From Apophysomyces variabilis (Eukaryota; Mucoromycota; Mucoromycetes; Mucorales; Mucoraceae): a DNA stretch of 64,000 nucleotides. The DNA is taken from contig MZZL01000409.1 in assembly GCA_002749535.1 (NCBI GenBank), forward strand, positions 2,930,160 through 2,994,159. The letters run 5' to 3'. The translations under genes and the position numbers were made by a program. This document shows positions 36,108-48,510 of this stretch, one piece after another (position 1 is the first letter of the stretch; each line of letters opens with the position of its first letter). The notes below the pieces were generated by a model. That model saw only the letters and a list, made by a program, of their open reading frames with translations, had not been told where the DNA came from and made no database searches.

Positions 36108-37380
36108 CTAAATGACCTCATATTCACGAACAAAGTAGCTTTGCGCAGCTTGTTCAGCTGAACGCACCAGCTGGACTCTATCACCTTCCTGATGTCTGTC
36201 CTCCAAAAGTCGCAATACCTTGGTAAAAATCGCGTCACGATAAGGAATCCTTTGTGTGTCTCCTTCTTAATCTTACCTCCTGATGCACCATCTTTTCCAA
36301 TGTACTTCTGGCGCTATCGTTGACTATTGGCTCATCTTTGGCTTTTTGATTGTCAATATACGTTTTCATAGCCTATTGCGTGTCTATTTTTTTAGAATAC
36401 ACTAAAAAGAAAAATTTATTTGCCTGACCTTGAAAGCTGCAGCGCCTGCTAATTCGCTGGATGTGGGATTCGGTTTCTGTTCCCGATATACAGATCGATA
36501 ACAATCGTACAACTCTTCCGGTTTAGGGAACAAGGAAGTCTGCTGAACTGAACAACATTGGAACAAAAAATGAGCGGCTATTCATGCAGTTATCTTATAT
36601 TTGTAGCTTACGTGGAGAAGGACATAACAAAGCCAATTCTGCATCCGATTTTTCATTATGGAAGGGTTCAATCAACCATTGCTGTGTCTGACTTTGAGGG
36701 TCCTTTCTATTGAGATAGATTGGGTTTGTCTCCTTGTAATCTCCTCCCTGTATGAGAAAAGTTCAGCAAGCCTCTTATTTTTCTCTCGTATAACAGATCT
36801 AACCTTTATGTCGAGAACAAGGTTTGGATCTGCTGCAGGGAATATATAACCGTCTTGGTATTTCCAACGTTGATTGTGCGCCAATCCTGGTTTACGAGCG
36901 TACTGGATAATCAGCTTATCCTTTTTAATATCACCTCCTCGAATATCAATCACTATCATCCTCCAAGTTAATCAAACCTCGTATCAGTTTGGTTTTCTTA
37001 CCCAATCCAGACTTTTTGTTGATCAAGAAACCATCCTCGTGTATCCAAAGCTGGACGTTCATGCATCAATATAAAGATTCCTCTGCCCTGCCAACACCTT
37101 ACCTGATTTATACTATCTACATATTTCTAAAGATACGCTCAATTATCCAGTCATGTTATAATTTCTTTTTTGCTTTTTATTTGCACTTTTTACCTGAGGC
37201 CAGATAATAATATGTGCATCGTTCTATGGACAGGTTTAAGAACAAAGACTCTAAGCATGCAAGCAAACAGATGGACCTATTAGACGTTACCGTCATGGAG
37301 CCTCCGGAAACATCAATGGCCATAGCCTTTGCTTTGCATCGCATAAAGAAGAAGCCATGCGGAAATTCGTCAACGTACAT
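36108..37380 (-). CDS. Ricin-B-type beta-trefoil lectin domain fused to CipC-like (DUF3759) domain
   Basis: Nine exons on the minus strand: 37380-37291, 37223-37194, 37126-37103, 37050-37002, 36952-36804, 36747-36612, 36547-36429, 36372-36277, 36218-36108 (267 aa). Residues about 5-165 form three beta-trefoil repeats: AIDVSGGSMT with NDAHIIIWPQ, KYVDSINQ and LWIHEDGF; then VIDIRGGDIKKDKLIIQYAR with HNQRW; then LVLDIKGGDYKE with QQWLIEP. A DUF3759/CipC-like tail follows (about 185-267): SSELAGAAAFKAMKTYIDNQ and later LVRSAEQAAQSYF. Exons 2-3 are only 30 and 24 nt; together they supply the first repeat, which supports the model. The trefoil probably binds carbohydrate and the tail is a stress-induced domain of unknown chemistry. 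It is not a toxin: there is no A-chain. Confidence 0.78.
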
Positions 37381-40103
37381 GATTGTCGGACGCTAAACGA
37401 GAGGGGCAGCAATGCCAAGTACCACGCACGTAAACGACCAGAAGCAAATTCGGACCTTGAAATTTTCTACAAGTGAAAGCGCCATCAAAAAAACTTTCGA
37501 GCTTCATTGTCAAAGTAAAAAGAGCCATAACATTACGGTTCAGATAATTTGCGCTCCGTGACTATGTTTACTGGACATTGAGTAAACAGTTTGTTGTAAG
37601 GAGCAATCTTTTTATTCTAAGGATGGTAGTAACTCTTGTCTGCATTTGTCGTTGCGGTATTGCAAATAAATATCTGTCCTTAGACAAAAAAAGGACCGAA
37701 TTAGCAGTTAAAGAGTAGAGTAAAAATCACTCAATCATGGTAAGGCAGGGTCGAAATGCGGTTGAAATTCTAGTAAATATAATCAGTCCTATCAAGCCGA
37801 GGCAGGTTTACCAGAGCCCAACTGCTTTCAAGGTCCGGAAGCAATGATAGTTCCTTACGCAAATCAAACTAGAACAGTGTTTTGAGAGGGGAAGAGATCA
37901 CCTGGATTCTTCGTGTCATACAAATCCTATACAATAATCATCATACATATCCATTGAAATATGTAATAGATGTAAAGGATTTCGGTCTGCGTTATTTTTC
38001 CAGTTCAGTATCTCTGATGCTTGACCTATCCATTAGTTAAGAGTGTTTGACGAGCTGTTTGTAAAAGAAAAATCACACTGACATGTAATACAAAGCAAGT
38101 AAGCAAACGCAAGCAATCCTACTATTGCCCTGATATAGGATGAAAACAACAAGAGAAGTGCAGTTTGTCGATATGCAGCCGTCAACAAAGCAATGCGTGG
38201 CTGTAGATCTTGTTTTTAAGGGACCGTTTTATCTGCAGCTGGTATGTATCCACACAATCTCCTGGGAACACTAGAGTTTTGTTTATTTTTGACACGATCT
38301 TGACTTGAACCATGGGAAGTGAGCAGTAACAAAGAGCCTAAATGAGGAAAGAATCCGTTTCAAAATCTTGCTATCCTCTGTTTCGGCTCTTCTTGCTTAA
38401 AGCAGCAAAAAAACATAGAGATCACGTTGTCTAGTTTGTACGAACAATTGGTTCTTCTCTATAAAATGTTGTTATTCCATCTAAATAGTGGGAGTATAAC
38501 ATTGAGAAGGTGTCTGATAGGCATACAAAACAAAAAAATTTCCTTTTAAGGAGCCAACCATTCAGATACGGAATTTTTGAGGGTTATTATGGCGCTTTCG
38601 TTCTTATTTGAAGGAGTGAGAGGGAAAAAAGGGGCTGATTATAGGAAAAGCATGCATAGTGGCAACAACTAGCTTGTTATGTGCAACATGAAGAACAAAC
38701 CTTGATGATCAAAAAGGTTTAGTAAAGTGCTATCTTTTTCATTGATACCATGGAATCAGACCTTTCCTTTTTCCGCTAACAACTAGGTAAGGACACCAAC
38801 AAGACTTCTTATACACGTCTAACTTGCTCAAAGAAAAAGCAAGTGACAAGAAATACAGGATTTTTCCAAAACGAAAGCTTATTTAACACGAACATAATAG
38901 AAAGGGAGAATTAAAAGTAAACCAGATATTGCGTTGTAAAGACACAATAAAAAATGTGATCATGAATCCTTAGGTGCAGATATAAGTTATTGATTCATTA
39001 TGATTCAGTATGCACAAGGGACTAAAGCTTTGTTCAAATCGAGTTCAGATACGCAAACGATCTGTATTACGGGAGAAAACCAATCTTCACTGCATTTTTA
39101 CGGCGTAGAATAAAATGAACTTGAATACTGCGAGCATGTTTGTATTAAGGATTGATATTGCCTTTGTCCTATGCTATATCGTACAGTTCTTCAGAACTCA
39201 GTAGCAATGTATACTAGACGGGTTATAGATGAACGTGTATATGCGTATCGAAGATCGATAAAAGCCTTTTTCTTGTTGCCTCAGCTATGAGCCTTTGCTT
39301 TCTTGGTTGAGCAAGTTGGTTATACATGTAGTTTGAGTAGCCATATAATTACACATTCAAATAAGTGCCCACCAAAAAAGAAAGATGTTGGCGAGTAGAA
39401 AATTGTTGTATATGCAAAACTATTGGCAAATCAGCTAATTCACGCTTAGTAAGTAGTTTGAAAGACTGTAAGCATGATATGCAAATATACGTTTGCCAAG
39501 ACTTGGTTTGTGCCTATTTTCATTGATTGTTAAAGCGTTTTAGTTTTCCATTTCTTTCATTGTTAAACAATGTTAGTTAAATTAATAAGCCAGTCCCTCA
39601 TTGTCACGGTGTCCGTATGTTTTAATAAGCCTGAAGTAAAAATTACACTCATTATCCACGTTGCGATCATTACACATAAACCGATAACTAAGTTTGATGC
39701 GTCAGAATACCCTTTCTTTTTTTTTTTATTACGATTATATTTGCCACGAGATCTCGTTCCGTTGCAACGGATTTGACGTGATAGGCATCACGGGAAGCCA
39801 TCGATATTTTTGCTTCTTTGTTACAGGGAAATTAGATGAAATAATGGGGTTGCATGGATGTACCAAAGAAGGAAGAAAGGGCTTGAGATTCTTTTTCCTT
39901 GTATGCATATCGATGGAAAAGTGTATGTATTTCATCTGGAAGCCCAAGATGGCGCATGTGATTTTAGGTTGAAAAGGTTGGTGGTCCGCCCGCCCCCTTT
40001 CTTTGCCTGTTTTAGTAAAAGTTAAAAAAAGAATACATATATAAACTTGGAAAGTAAACTCCTAATAGATCAGTCCTTCTTTTTCATCCTCCCTTTTATC
40101 TGA
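37381..40103. other. Long gene-free region (2.7 kb)
   Basis: No open frame with protein-like features, no transposon ends and no RNA gene that I can support. It is AT-rich, with several near-repeats of AAGAAAAATC-like words. It may contain the promoter of the glycosyltransferase gene at its right edge (C/T-rich 40075-40100). Confidence 0.4.
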
Positions 40104-41413
40104 ATGACTCTGTCTCATTTGGCTCGTTATCTGATGCTCTTGAAGCAGTTCTTCAGAAAAGCAACTGTGATACAATTCCTTATAGCAGGTCTCTTAGGTC
40201 TTGCCTGGATCTCAAGACAAAAGTTGCAAGAAGGTCATCTTTATTCAGGAACAGGTATGTTTTCCTAACTTCCGTATGCATTGTCCATCTTCTTCTCCAC
40301 ATATACACATAGAGAATACAAAACTCATACGAACCTTTTGTTTTCTTTCTTTTCCTCTTTACTGTAGTAGCTCACTGTAAAGTTCCTTGCGGCACCGTTG
40401 CACTCGACTCACCACCGTTACCGCCTTCTCCGCCAACACCAAAGAGTTACCCATACACTATCCTTACGGCATCCAGTGCCAACCATCTATGTGCTCTAGA
40501 AAATTACCTTTATGCGCTTAACCAACTACGAACGGAACTGGACTCTGCTGAATTTCCACGTATCGTCGTCTACAACATTGGAATGAATCGCACACAATTA
40601 CCCGTACTAAATCAACTGCGGGACAATGGCTTGATTGATGATCTCGTGTTTTTCGACTATCTGAAATATCCTCGTTTTTGGGATGTGGCCGTGAATCGCG
40701 GGGAGTATGCGTGGAAAACGGGTATCGTACGCGAGGCGCAGTTACAATACGGAGGTGTATTGATTTGGATGGATGCTGGCAACGTTGTGACATCTGACTT
40801 TTTGCGACACATTCCATCCATTGTCCGACAAAAAGGCTTTTGGTCTCCTCGTAGTTCATATCGAATGGGTCGATGGACTCATCGGGGGATGTATGACTAT
40901 TTCGGTGCGAATCCAAAAGACTATGCAGAGAAAATTAATTGTAACGGGGCAGCCATCGGCTTTGACGCTGATAATCAAACTGTGGTGGATACCTTGATCT
41001 TGCCTTGGTATGAATGTGGGCTGAAAAAAGATTGTATTGCTCCTCCAGGCTCGTCTCGACGAAACCATCGCCAGGACCAGGCTGTGTTGACTTATCTAGC
41101 CTATCACAATGGTTACAGTTGCCATACAGCGCCTCGTCAATTTCACAAGCTACAAACCCATAGAGATTCATCCTGCGCAGCAAATCTTATGGCGCTGGAC
41201 TTGGAAAAGAAATTGTATCATCCTTCTTCTATAGGTAAGTGTTTTCTTTTCTATTTGTTCTTTTGTTTGCGTGGATTAATGAGCTAACAAATCGAAATAG
41301 ATTTGCCAAAGTGGGAAGGCAGTGACACCTCGAAATTGCACGAGCATCCTGAATGGCGATATCCAGAAGATCAAGTACCGGAACAACTTGCTCAACAGAC
41401 TGAACCTATCTGA
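40104..41413 (+). CDS. Golgi-type glycosyltransferase-like protein
   Basis: Three exons, 40104-40254, 40368-41234, 41301-41413 (376 aa). A short basic N-terminus and one hydrophobic segment (about 22-38) suggest a type II membrane anchor. A Pro-rich stem (LDSPPLPPSPPTPKS) follows. The catalytic-looking domain starts at YTILTASSANHLCALEN and contains REAQLQYGGVLIWMDAGNVV, where WMDAG sits like the metal/sugar-binding motif of nucleotide-diphospho-sugar transferases (compare DUF1647-type proteins). Later come INCNGAAIGFD and HRQDQAVLTYLAYH. Six cysteines in the lumenal part could form disulfides. Likely action: adding sugar to a glycan or glycoprotein in the secretory pathway; the donor is not identifiable. 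Acceptor choice at 40367 is likely but a second AG lies 3 nt later. Confidence 0.65.
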
Positions 41414-41740
41414 ATTCTCATTTCTGCTATATCATCTTTTTGTACATCTACAGTCAATGGATTTTTCATTATTACATATATATGTATACATATATACATA
41501 TATATACTTTGTATATAAAATCTTAATTCTATTTTTCTTTTTGTCACCCGAAACACAAAAGGGAAAGATGAGCTAGCTATTTTCTCTTCATTGCTCTGTA
41601 AGGCGGGGAAGTGTCCAATGATTTCAATCATCTCCAAAACTCCGCTTCTCCTTGAACCCTTTTTTCCCCGTTTCGTGCAATTGAGTCTTTAACTCTCTAT
41701 CCATACCTTCTTTTTCCAGGAATCTCCCCGTCTTTATGAA
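41414..41740. other. Spacer with AT repeat and C/T-rich promoter
   Basis: Contains a TATA/TACATA repeat (about 41475-41515) and a C/T-rich leader before the kinesin start at 41741. An in-frame ATG just upstream is followed at once by TGA. Confidence 0.4.
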
Positions 41741-44673
41741 ATGACCAGCCAAACCTTCGAGCAACACTACCTTTCTCCTCATCCTACACCACGACCCTCC
41801 TATTCCCGGTCACGACCAACTCCTTCTAACTCCACCCTCATAAAAAGAACACCTACCACCTCCACTAGTACAATGACGACGAGTACTATGAACCGACACA
41901 GAAACCTTAGCTCTACGACTTCCTCTTCAACCACAGCACAAAATCCAGCAGAAAACGTCAAGGTCACTGTACGATGTCGACCTTTAACGCAGCAGGAACG
42001 GCTGAACAGGTCCGAGAATGCATGGCAAGTCATGACCGAGGATGCCAAGATTCGTTTGGCCTTGCCTAGTCGTCAAAATACTGAATACCATTACGGTTCG
42101 TCTTCTGCATTTTCTGCATCGATATGAATATTGATTATTGAATCATGTGGGCGCATGATAGACCATGTGTTTTATGGAAGTGATAATGCCCTTTTGTACG
42201 ATGCAAGCGTAAAGAATCTTGTCAAGTAAGTGTCATGGTTCGTTCCGTCATATCTTTCGTATTGAAACCGTGGGGTCATTACTCCTAGTCAAGCAATGGA
42301 TGGCTATCATGGTTTGTATTGTCTTAGATGAGTTTAAGAAACAATTGCGGCTAATAGGGAATAAACGGGTCTAGCTACCGTTTTTGCCTACGGACAGACA
42401 GCTAGTGGCAAAACCTATGTAAGTACGCTGATTCAATAGGACAAACGCCCTGTTTAAAAACTTGCTTGCATGATAATAATGGATCCCCTCGCATATTTTT
42501 TTTTTTCATGTTTAGACCATGGTAAATCGTGTGTTTTATTTCTGTGTTGGGAGGATAATGAATGTTGATTGCTTTCCTCTTCATTCTGCTTCACAATTTC
42601 CTGTCATTCTTGGTAAAAGATGGGTAATAACCAACTGTTTTCTTTGTTTTGCGCTTTGTGCTGATAAAATATTGATTATGAAGGAACTGAGTCAGAACCT
42701 GGTGTGATCCCCCGGGCAGTGAACGAAGTGTTTGAATATATTAAACGGGTAAGCAATTTTGACATTCATTTTTGTAACACGGAAGGAAGAAGACGGTATA
42801 AGTGTGATTCCCTTTAGACAATCTCTAAAGAATTCCTATTGCGTGTGTCCTATCTCGAAATTTATAACGAAACAATTCGGGATCTTCTCGCTCCAGAAAC
42901 CGACAATATCAAGATACACGAAGATAAACGGGTAAGAAGTGGAGTTTGGCAGAGTCATTGCATTGGCGGCTGCTTTATTCATGGTTATTTTGTGTTGTAG
43001 AGAGGAATTTATGTGAGTCCATTAGTCGAAGAAGTGGTGACATCGCCAAAAGAAGTTATCCAGGTGATACAGAAAGGCGAAGGTACATGAAAACCACAGT
43101 GAGATTGTCGTTTTGCTTATATATGCGAGCAAATCTTTAGCGAACCGCCATATCAGCACAACAGATTACAATTTGCACAGTAGTCGTAGTCATACTATTT
43201 TCCAAATGGTATGGTATAAGGAATAGACTTTTTGAGACAGGGGTTTACCTTTGCCGTAGGTGATAGAAAGCAGGAAACGTAACGATAACAGTACCACCCT
43301 TAAACCAGGCGTTCCACATCGACGTCTAACATCCTTAAGCGGTCCCGGTCGGATGGAATCCTTGAAAATATCGCAGCTGGTATGATTCAAAGCGTGGTTA
43401 TTATAGAGAACTTATATACAAATTTCATTATAGAATTTGATTGATTTGGCTGGTAGCGAAAAAGCAGTGTCAAATCAGGAAAGAAGGAAAGAAGGTGCCT
43501 TTATCAATAAGAGGTAGGGTGAAAGACGAGGCATGATTTATGGAGAAAGTTTTAATAACTAGATGATTAAGTTTATTAACGTTGGGCACTGTTATTTCCA
43601 AGCTGACCGAGAGTGGGAAGAGGTAAGAGACCGTGGTGTATAATTAGTGGCATCCTCTTCTTGTTCTTTTTTGTTTTGCTGACATGGTGCATCCAATCTT
43701 TAGTAGCCATATTCCTTATCGAGATTCAAAGTTGACTCGCATCCTTCAAACCGCGTTATCAGGCTTAGCCAAAGTGGTTGTAATATGTACCATCAGTCCA
43801 TCAGCGGGGTCTCTAGAAGAGTCTCATAATACGTTAAAGTTTGCGGGAAGGGTAAAGAAGATTGTCGTATCGGCAAAGAATGAAGAGGTAACAGAAAGGA
43901 CGGCAAGAAATGGTATTTTGGCGGGCATGAAAACCTAAAATCTTGTATTGCACAGGTGATGGATGATAAGGCTTTGATCCAAAAATATCGCGGAGAAATT
44001 ATTGAACTCAAAGAGAAACTCGAAGCAGCCAATGAAGTGTTACAAAAAGAAAAAGAGAATACCCAATCTATGTTATCCGCCGAGAGGCACCAGGTAAGAG
44101 AATGTGATAAAGTAGAGAGACGGAAAGCAATGTACTAAAACCTCATTATGCAGTATGAGCAAGAGCTGAGACAAATGCGACTTGTGAGGACCGCACTGAA
44201 AGAAAGGTAAATGAAGGATCAATGTGGTTGTCGTTCGGATATCAACTGTTTCTCTCTTTAGGATCAACTACTTGAGTCGGTTGATTTTAAGTTCTTCTTC
44301 CGTGGTGACGTTGCCCACAAAGGATATTGCTGAGGAAATGGCAGTAATAAATAAGGACCTGACGACCGCGGGAACGTCTGGAACAGAAGAGGAAGATCCT
44401 TGGAAGCTGGTGCGTGATCTAAGGCGCCAATTAGAACAAGTTACGGCGCAAAAGACAAGCGCGGAGAGCCAGTGTGCGGTCATGCAAACTCGGATAGAGT
44501 CATTGGAAAAGGAAATCGGACAATACAAAGGTCTTGTGGACAAAGTAGCTCATCTGGAGGCCGAACTAAGTGTCACCAAAGCGGAACTCCAGGTCACTTC
44601 TCTCATGTCAAAAGGAGATAAGCAAAGTCCTAGCAAAGAAGTAAATACGGCATGGGAAACAGTGAAAAGCTAA
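41741..44673 (+). CDS. Kinesin motor protein, CENP-E/Kip2-like (kinesin-7 type)
   Basis: Seventeen exons: 41741-42095, 42162-42225, 42289-42311, 42375-42418, 42516-42521, 42620-42623, 42684-42748, 42818-42931, 43001-43082, 43141-43208, 43260-43379, 43434-43513, 43572-43622, 43704-43887, 43956-44093, 44154-44206, 44262-44673 (620 aa). A Ser/Thr-rich N-terminus (1-70) precedes the N-terminal motor: [12 protein letters not shown]-loop [26 protein letters not shown], switch [12 protein letters not shown], switch [10 protein letters not shown] and [14 protein letters not shown] coiled-coil stalk follows (from about 440). The family walks to microtubule plus ends and acts in spindle/nuclear movement. 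Exons 5 and 6 are 6 nt (ACCATG) and 4 nt (ATGG); only together do they restore the conserved TMMG after the P-loop. Confidence 0.85.
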
Positions 44674-44958
44674 TAAAGGCAAAAAAGGAAAGTAAATTGC
44701 AGAAAACAAAGTGACAGACAAAGCATTTGAAGCTTTGCCAGTTTCTACTATTTTCTTTTTCCTTTTTGGAATTTTATTTGCCGGGACAGAGAAGACGAGG
44801 GGTAGAAAGACACGAAAGAGAGAGAGTGTGTGTGTGTGAGGGATACACGATTTATGCCTCTTTCAGGGATAAGTCAAATAAGGGATAGACAAGAAAAATG
44901 GGTAACCAAAGATACAAAAAAGTTAAAGCAAAGGTATAGATGTCAAACTGGCAGATAT

Positions 44959-46774
44959 TCAGAAGCAGGTACAAATACCACACGTTACTGCAGTAAATAG
45001 TTTTTGCCAGAAGCCTTGTTTATGGACAGATTCCACATCTTGAGATGCGTGTAGGTTGTTGTTATCCATGTTCTGATACGTAGGTTGATTGGCAGTAGTC
45101 ATCATTGGCTGCGAAGTTCGAAAGCGTGGATAGGATCCCAAAGAACCCTGTTGTTGGTAACTCCATCGGTTCTTGGAGCTACGACGAGCCACATCTCGCC
45201 TCGAGCGATATCCTTGAGCAGCGTTGTTTAACGCCGCCACTGCACCCTGACGGTGCGACTGATTCCGATGTAGCGATGATCGATACTAAGAAAGTAGGTA
45301 AGCCTCGAATTCCTTTTTTAATAAACTCCTTGTGCGTAATTTTTCACACACTCACACACAGGAGGCACAGACAGAGCGAAAAGCTTTGCTCTCTCGTTTT
45401 TGTTTTTCCCTTATTCTTACCTCCCATCCTCTACCATCGTCCAACAGCATCCAGTCGTACACGCCATCGTCCGTTTCACCAACTGTTTTTAAAACCTTGT
45501 TGAATAATTCTCTCAGGTAATCATAATCGGGAGTTTCTTCGAATCCGAGTCGACGTGCATACTGCAGATAAATACCAAATTCCTCTGTATAACAAGATTA
45601 TCAGTCGCTACTGATACATAGGTAACCAGCTCTTTTATTTTTTGTTCTTTCTTTTACCTGGAAAGCCATCACATAGGTCTTTAATCGCGGTTGTCTGTTT
45701 CTTCTCACCAATCCGTTCATACTTTTGTTTGTTTGTCGCTGCCTTTAAACCTTGCCACGGTAGTGATCCTCGTAAAAAGTACATAAACACATGACCGAGG
45801 GATTCAAGATCATCCCGACGTGATTGTTCTGTAAGCAAGGGAAGCATATTAAGATATGGATCGAGCCGGTCCAGTCTTAGACCTTTCTATTCTCTTTGTT
45901 TTTCTATCTGTTTTACCTCGTCCAAGATGTGTATTAATGCTCATATATCTTGCTGTACCCGATAAACTTTTTCGTTCACGGTAGGGGATATGTTGTTTCG
46001 TCTTTGGATCACGATACTGTTTCGCCATTCCAAAATCGATCATATACACCGAATTGGCATGTTTAGTGCCCGGTCGGCCGATCAAGAAATTATCTGGTTT
46101 GATATCGCGATAGATCAAATTACGTTCATGGATAGTTTGGACGCGTGTGATCTAAATTTTTTTTGGAACGCTTAACACAATGTTCACACCCACAACGGCC
46201 ATTCCGTCATCCTGTTCTGTTCTTACCATATGTTTCGCAAGCATAGCGACAGTTTTGATTGTGAATTTTCTGGAGCACATATCAAACAGGTCTTCCAGAC
46301 TTGGACCAAGCATGTCAATCACCAAAATATTATGATGGCCTTCCTGCCCAAAGTAATAGGCCGAGGGAATGCCACCTACGGTAAACTTAGTCCAAGCCAA
46401 TCGCTAAGGCTTTTCTTCGGGCCATAGTATCTTCTGTATTTTCCTTTTCCTGTTTCTAATACATACTCAGACCAGCCAATATCTTGTATGTTCGGTATTC
46501 ATCCCGTAATTGAGGAGCGTCCGATTTACGTGATTCGAATTTTATGGCGACTTGCTGTGTAGTCAATAGGTTGGTACCTGAGTTACATTGGGTTGAAGCA
46601 AACTGACAAAGGGAAAGCAAGCCGACCATTGAGTTATATTCTACCTTCATAAATGATGCCAAAGCTGCCTTCACCAATTTTGCGACCGACTTTGTAGTGT
46701 ACACCCACTACGTTGGATGAGGTGATAATGGCAGAGTGAGAACGAGACTGGGAGTGACGGTGATGTGTTGCCAT
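44959..46774 (-). CDS. YCK: Casein kinase 1, Yck type with C-terminal cysteines
   Basis: Seven exons: 46774-46645, 46577-46467, 46375-46227, 46151-45917, 45828-45658, 45584-45421, 45285-44959 (428 aa). Kinase domain from about 25: [18 protein letters not shown] (catalytic Lys), [14 protein letters not shown] (catalytic loop), MIDFGMAK (DFG), and the CK1 signature [21 protein letters not shown] Gln/Asn/Ser-rich tail follows, ending in CGICTCF, three cysteines that suggest palmitoylation and plasma-membrane or vacuole targeting as in yeast Yck1-3. In yeast these kinases act in nutrient signalling and endocytosis of transporters. Introns are 67-135 nt. Convergent with the kinesin gene, 285 bp apart. 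Confidence 0.9.
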
Positions 46775-47507
46775 AATTGACCACCAAGTCAAACAGAAGA
46801 AGAAGAGAAGAGAAAAGGAAGAGATAGGTTATATAAAAGAAGGGAAAAAGGGGAGTTGAGTTCAAGAAAACCGTCCAGTCACTTTGGTTTGTGTCAAGGC
46901 ACAGAAAAAGAGAAGAGAGAGAAAAAGACAAAAAAACGACCCAGGTTTTTTTGTGACACAGCAAACACATACACGCACACACACTTTCTCTTTCTGTCTC
47001 TCTATCTATCTCTTCCTCTCAAGTGTTTACGGTGTCTTCTTCATCAAAACCTTTTTCATCTTCTGTGTTTGTCTTAAAAGGAATTAAGTCCATCCTATTG
47101 TCCCTAGTGACGCACTAGAAATATGATAGAAACGAAGAGGGATAAACTTCCTTGGTACCTCCTCGATCATTCATGGCATTTTTCCTTGGAACCACGCTTG
47201 GCTCCCCGCCGTCAAAGGGATCCGAATATGTCCTTGTGTTACCCATTCGGAATCTTGTGCCGAAATAGGCTTTTCTTGTGCAGGATAACAAAAACGAACA
47301 AGAGGGGTTGGATCGACTGGAAGACACCTCAGTTTTCGTTCGATGATAATGAAATTTAAATGGAAAAAGTTTTCGGTTTTTGTTCACAAGATGCATGTTT
47401 ATATGATTGTCATTGATACGGTTAGTTAAAACAGATACATGGTTCTGCTTCAAACAATTATGCAAGCCTTTCCTTCGCTAGAAGAAAAGAATGAGATAAA
47501 TAATAAT
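46775..47507. promoter_or_regulatory. 5' region of CK1 gene and 3' end of dUTPase gene
   Basis: A/G-rich on the plus strand near 46790-46930 and CT-rich further on (46980-47020), in line with the promoter composition of this genome. The open frames at 47115-47465 and 47123-47359 are antisense to each other and without motifs. Confidence 0.35.
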
Positions 47508-48118
47508 CTATTGACGACCGGTGGATCCAAATCCATTTGCTCCTCTATCAGTCGAATCCAATTCCTAAAAATTTATAATTAAATATTTACATATCGTCTA
47601 AAAAATCGTCCACTGACCTTAACCTCTACCACATCCGGTGTATAAATACGTTCCAAAATTAATTGGGCAATGCGATCACCACGTTTCACTATCAATACAC
47701 AAAAAGAGCAAAAAAAAAAGCTCAGACATCTATCCCTCCATTCAAATTCGACTCTGATGTACCTTGGTAGTCTTCTTTAGAGAAATTGAACATGAGGATA
47801 CCCAATGGTCCGCGATAGTCAGCATCGATCACACCTGCTCCCGTATCCAAGAAGTTCTTGGAAGCAAGTCCCGATCGAGGTGCCACACGTCCATAGCAAC
47901 CTTCAGGTACGGCTATCGATAGATCGGTTGGTACCACTGCTTTTCCTTGAGCTGGAATGACCAGATCGCACGCGCTAACGACATTCTTCATGAGCATGGC
48001 ACCTTCTTGATTTTGATCGTCAATCTAACCTGTACAAATCATAACCTGCTGCAGCAGAAGAGCCTCTGGTAGGAAGTTTGGCGTGCTCTGAAAGACGTTT
48101 AACTAAGAGTTGCGACAT
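47508..48118 (-). CDS. DUT1: dUTP diphosphatase (dUTPase)
   Basis: Four exons: 48118-48030, 47974-47763, 47688-47618, 47564-47508 (142 aa; introns 55, 74 and 53 nt). All five dUTPase motifs are seen: AAGYDLYSA (motif 1, across the first splice), APRSGLA (2), GVIDADYRGPLGI (3), RGDRIAQLI (4) and RGANGFGSTG (5, final exon). It hydrolyses dUTP to dUMP and diphosphate, limits uracil in DNA and feeds dTMP synthesis. The trimer makes its active sites from motifs of different subunits. The length is that of the eukaryotic core enzyme, so it is probably nuclear/cytosolic. The first intron was chosen because only the acceptor at 47975 restores motif 1. Confidence 0.93.
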
Positions 48119-48510
48119 AACTGATAACACGTGTACAAGATAAACAATAAAAAACAAAAAATGGTGCACTAAAAGTTTCCTTTTGAAATGCTCATTAGAG
48201 CTTGTGTGGCTTTGGTCAGTCGCATCGATTTTGCACGGGGGTATCCTGCTCTCGGTCTTCACATAGCCCACTTTCTAAGTTATCATGCAATTGATAGTTC
48301 TCTTGTTTTTCTTTACACGTCTCATTCTTTTCGGGAACAAAAAAATATGCAAACTTCTTTGCAACGCTGTTTATCTTCTTTTTGTTCTATCTGTTGCCCA
48401 TGATGGGAATCGGAAGAAAAGTCAATGGCAAAATTTAGTCGCCGACATTCATGGTGAAAGGGCTCCCCTCGTCCATTCCATTCTGCTTGATAATAGATAA
48501 GACTCTTGCC
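48119..48510. promoter_or_regulatory. Divergent promoter between dUTPase and mitochondrial carrier
   Basis: 392 bp between the two start codons (48118 minus, 48511 plus), no coding signal. Likely a shared bidirectional promoter; no binding site identified. Confidence 0.35.

Noticed and set aside
41470..41515. TATATA/TACATA palindrome as a terminator or cruciform
   Set aside because: Simple AT repeat, no further evidence of function.
47115..47465. 116-aa minus-strand frame next to the dUTPase gene
   Set aside because: Antisense to another open frame, no motif, lies in the expected 3' untranslated region of the dUTPase gene.
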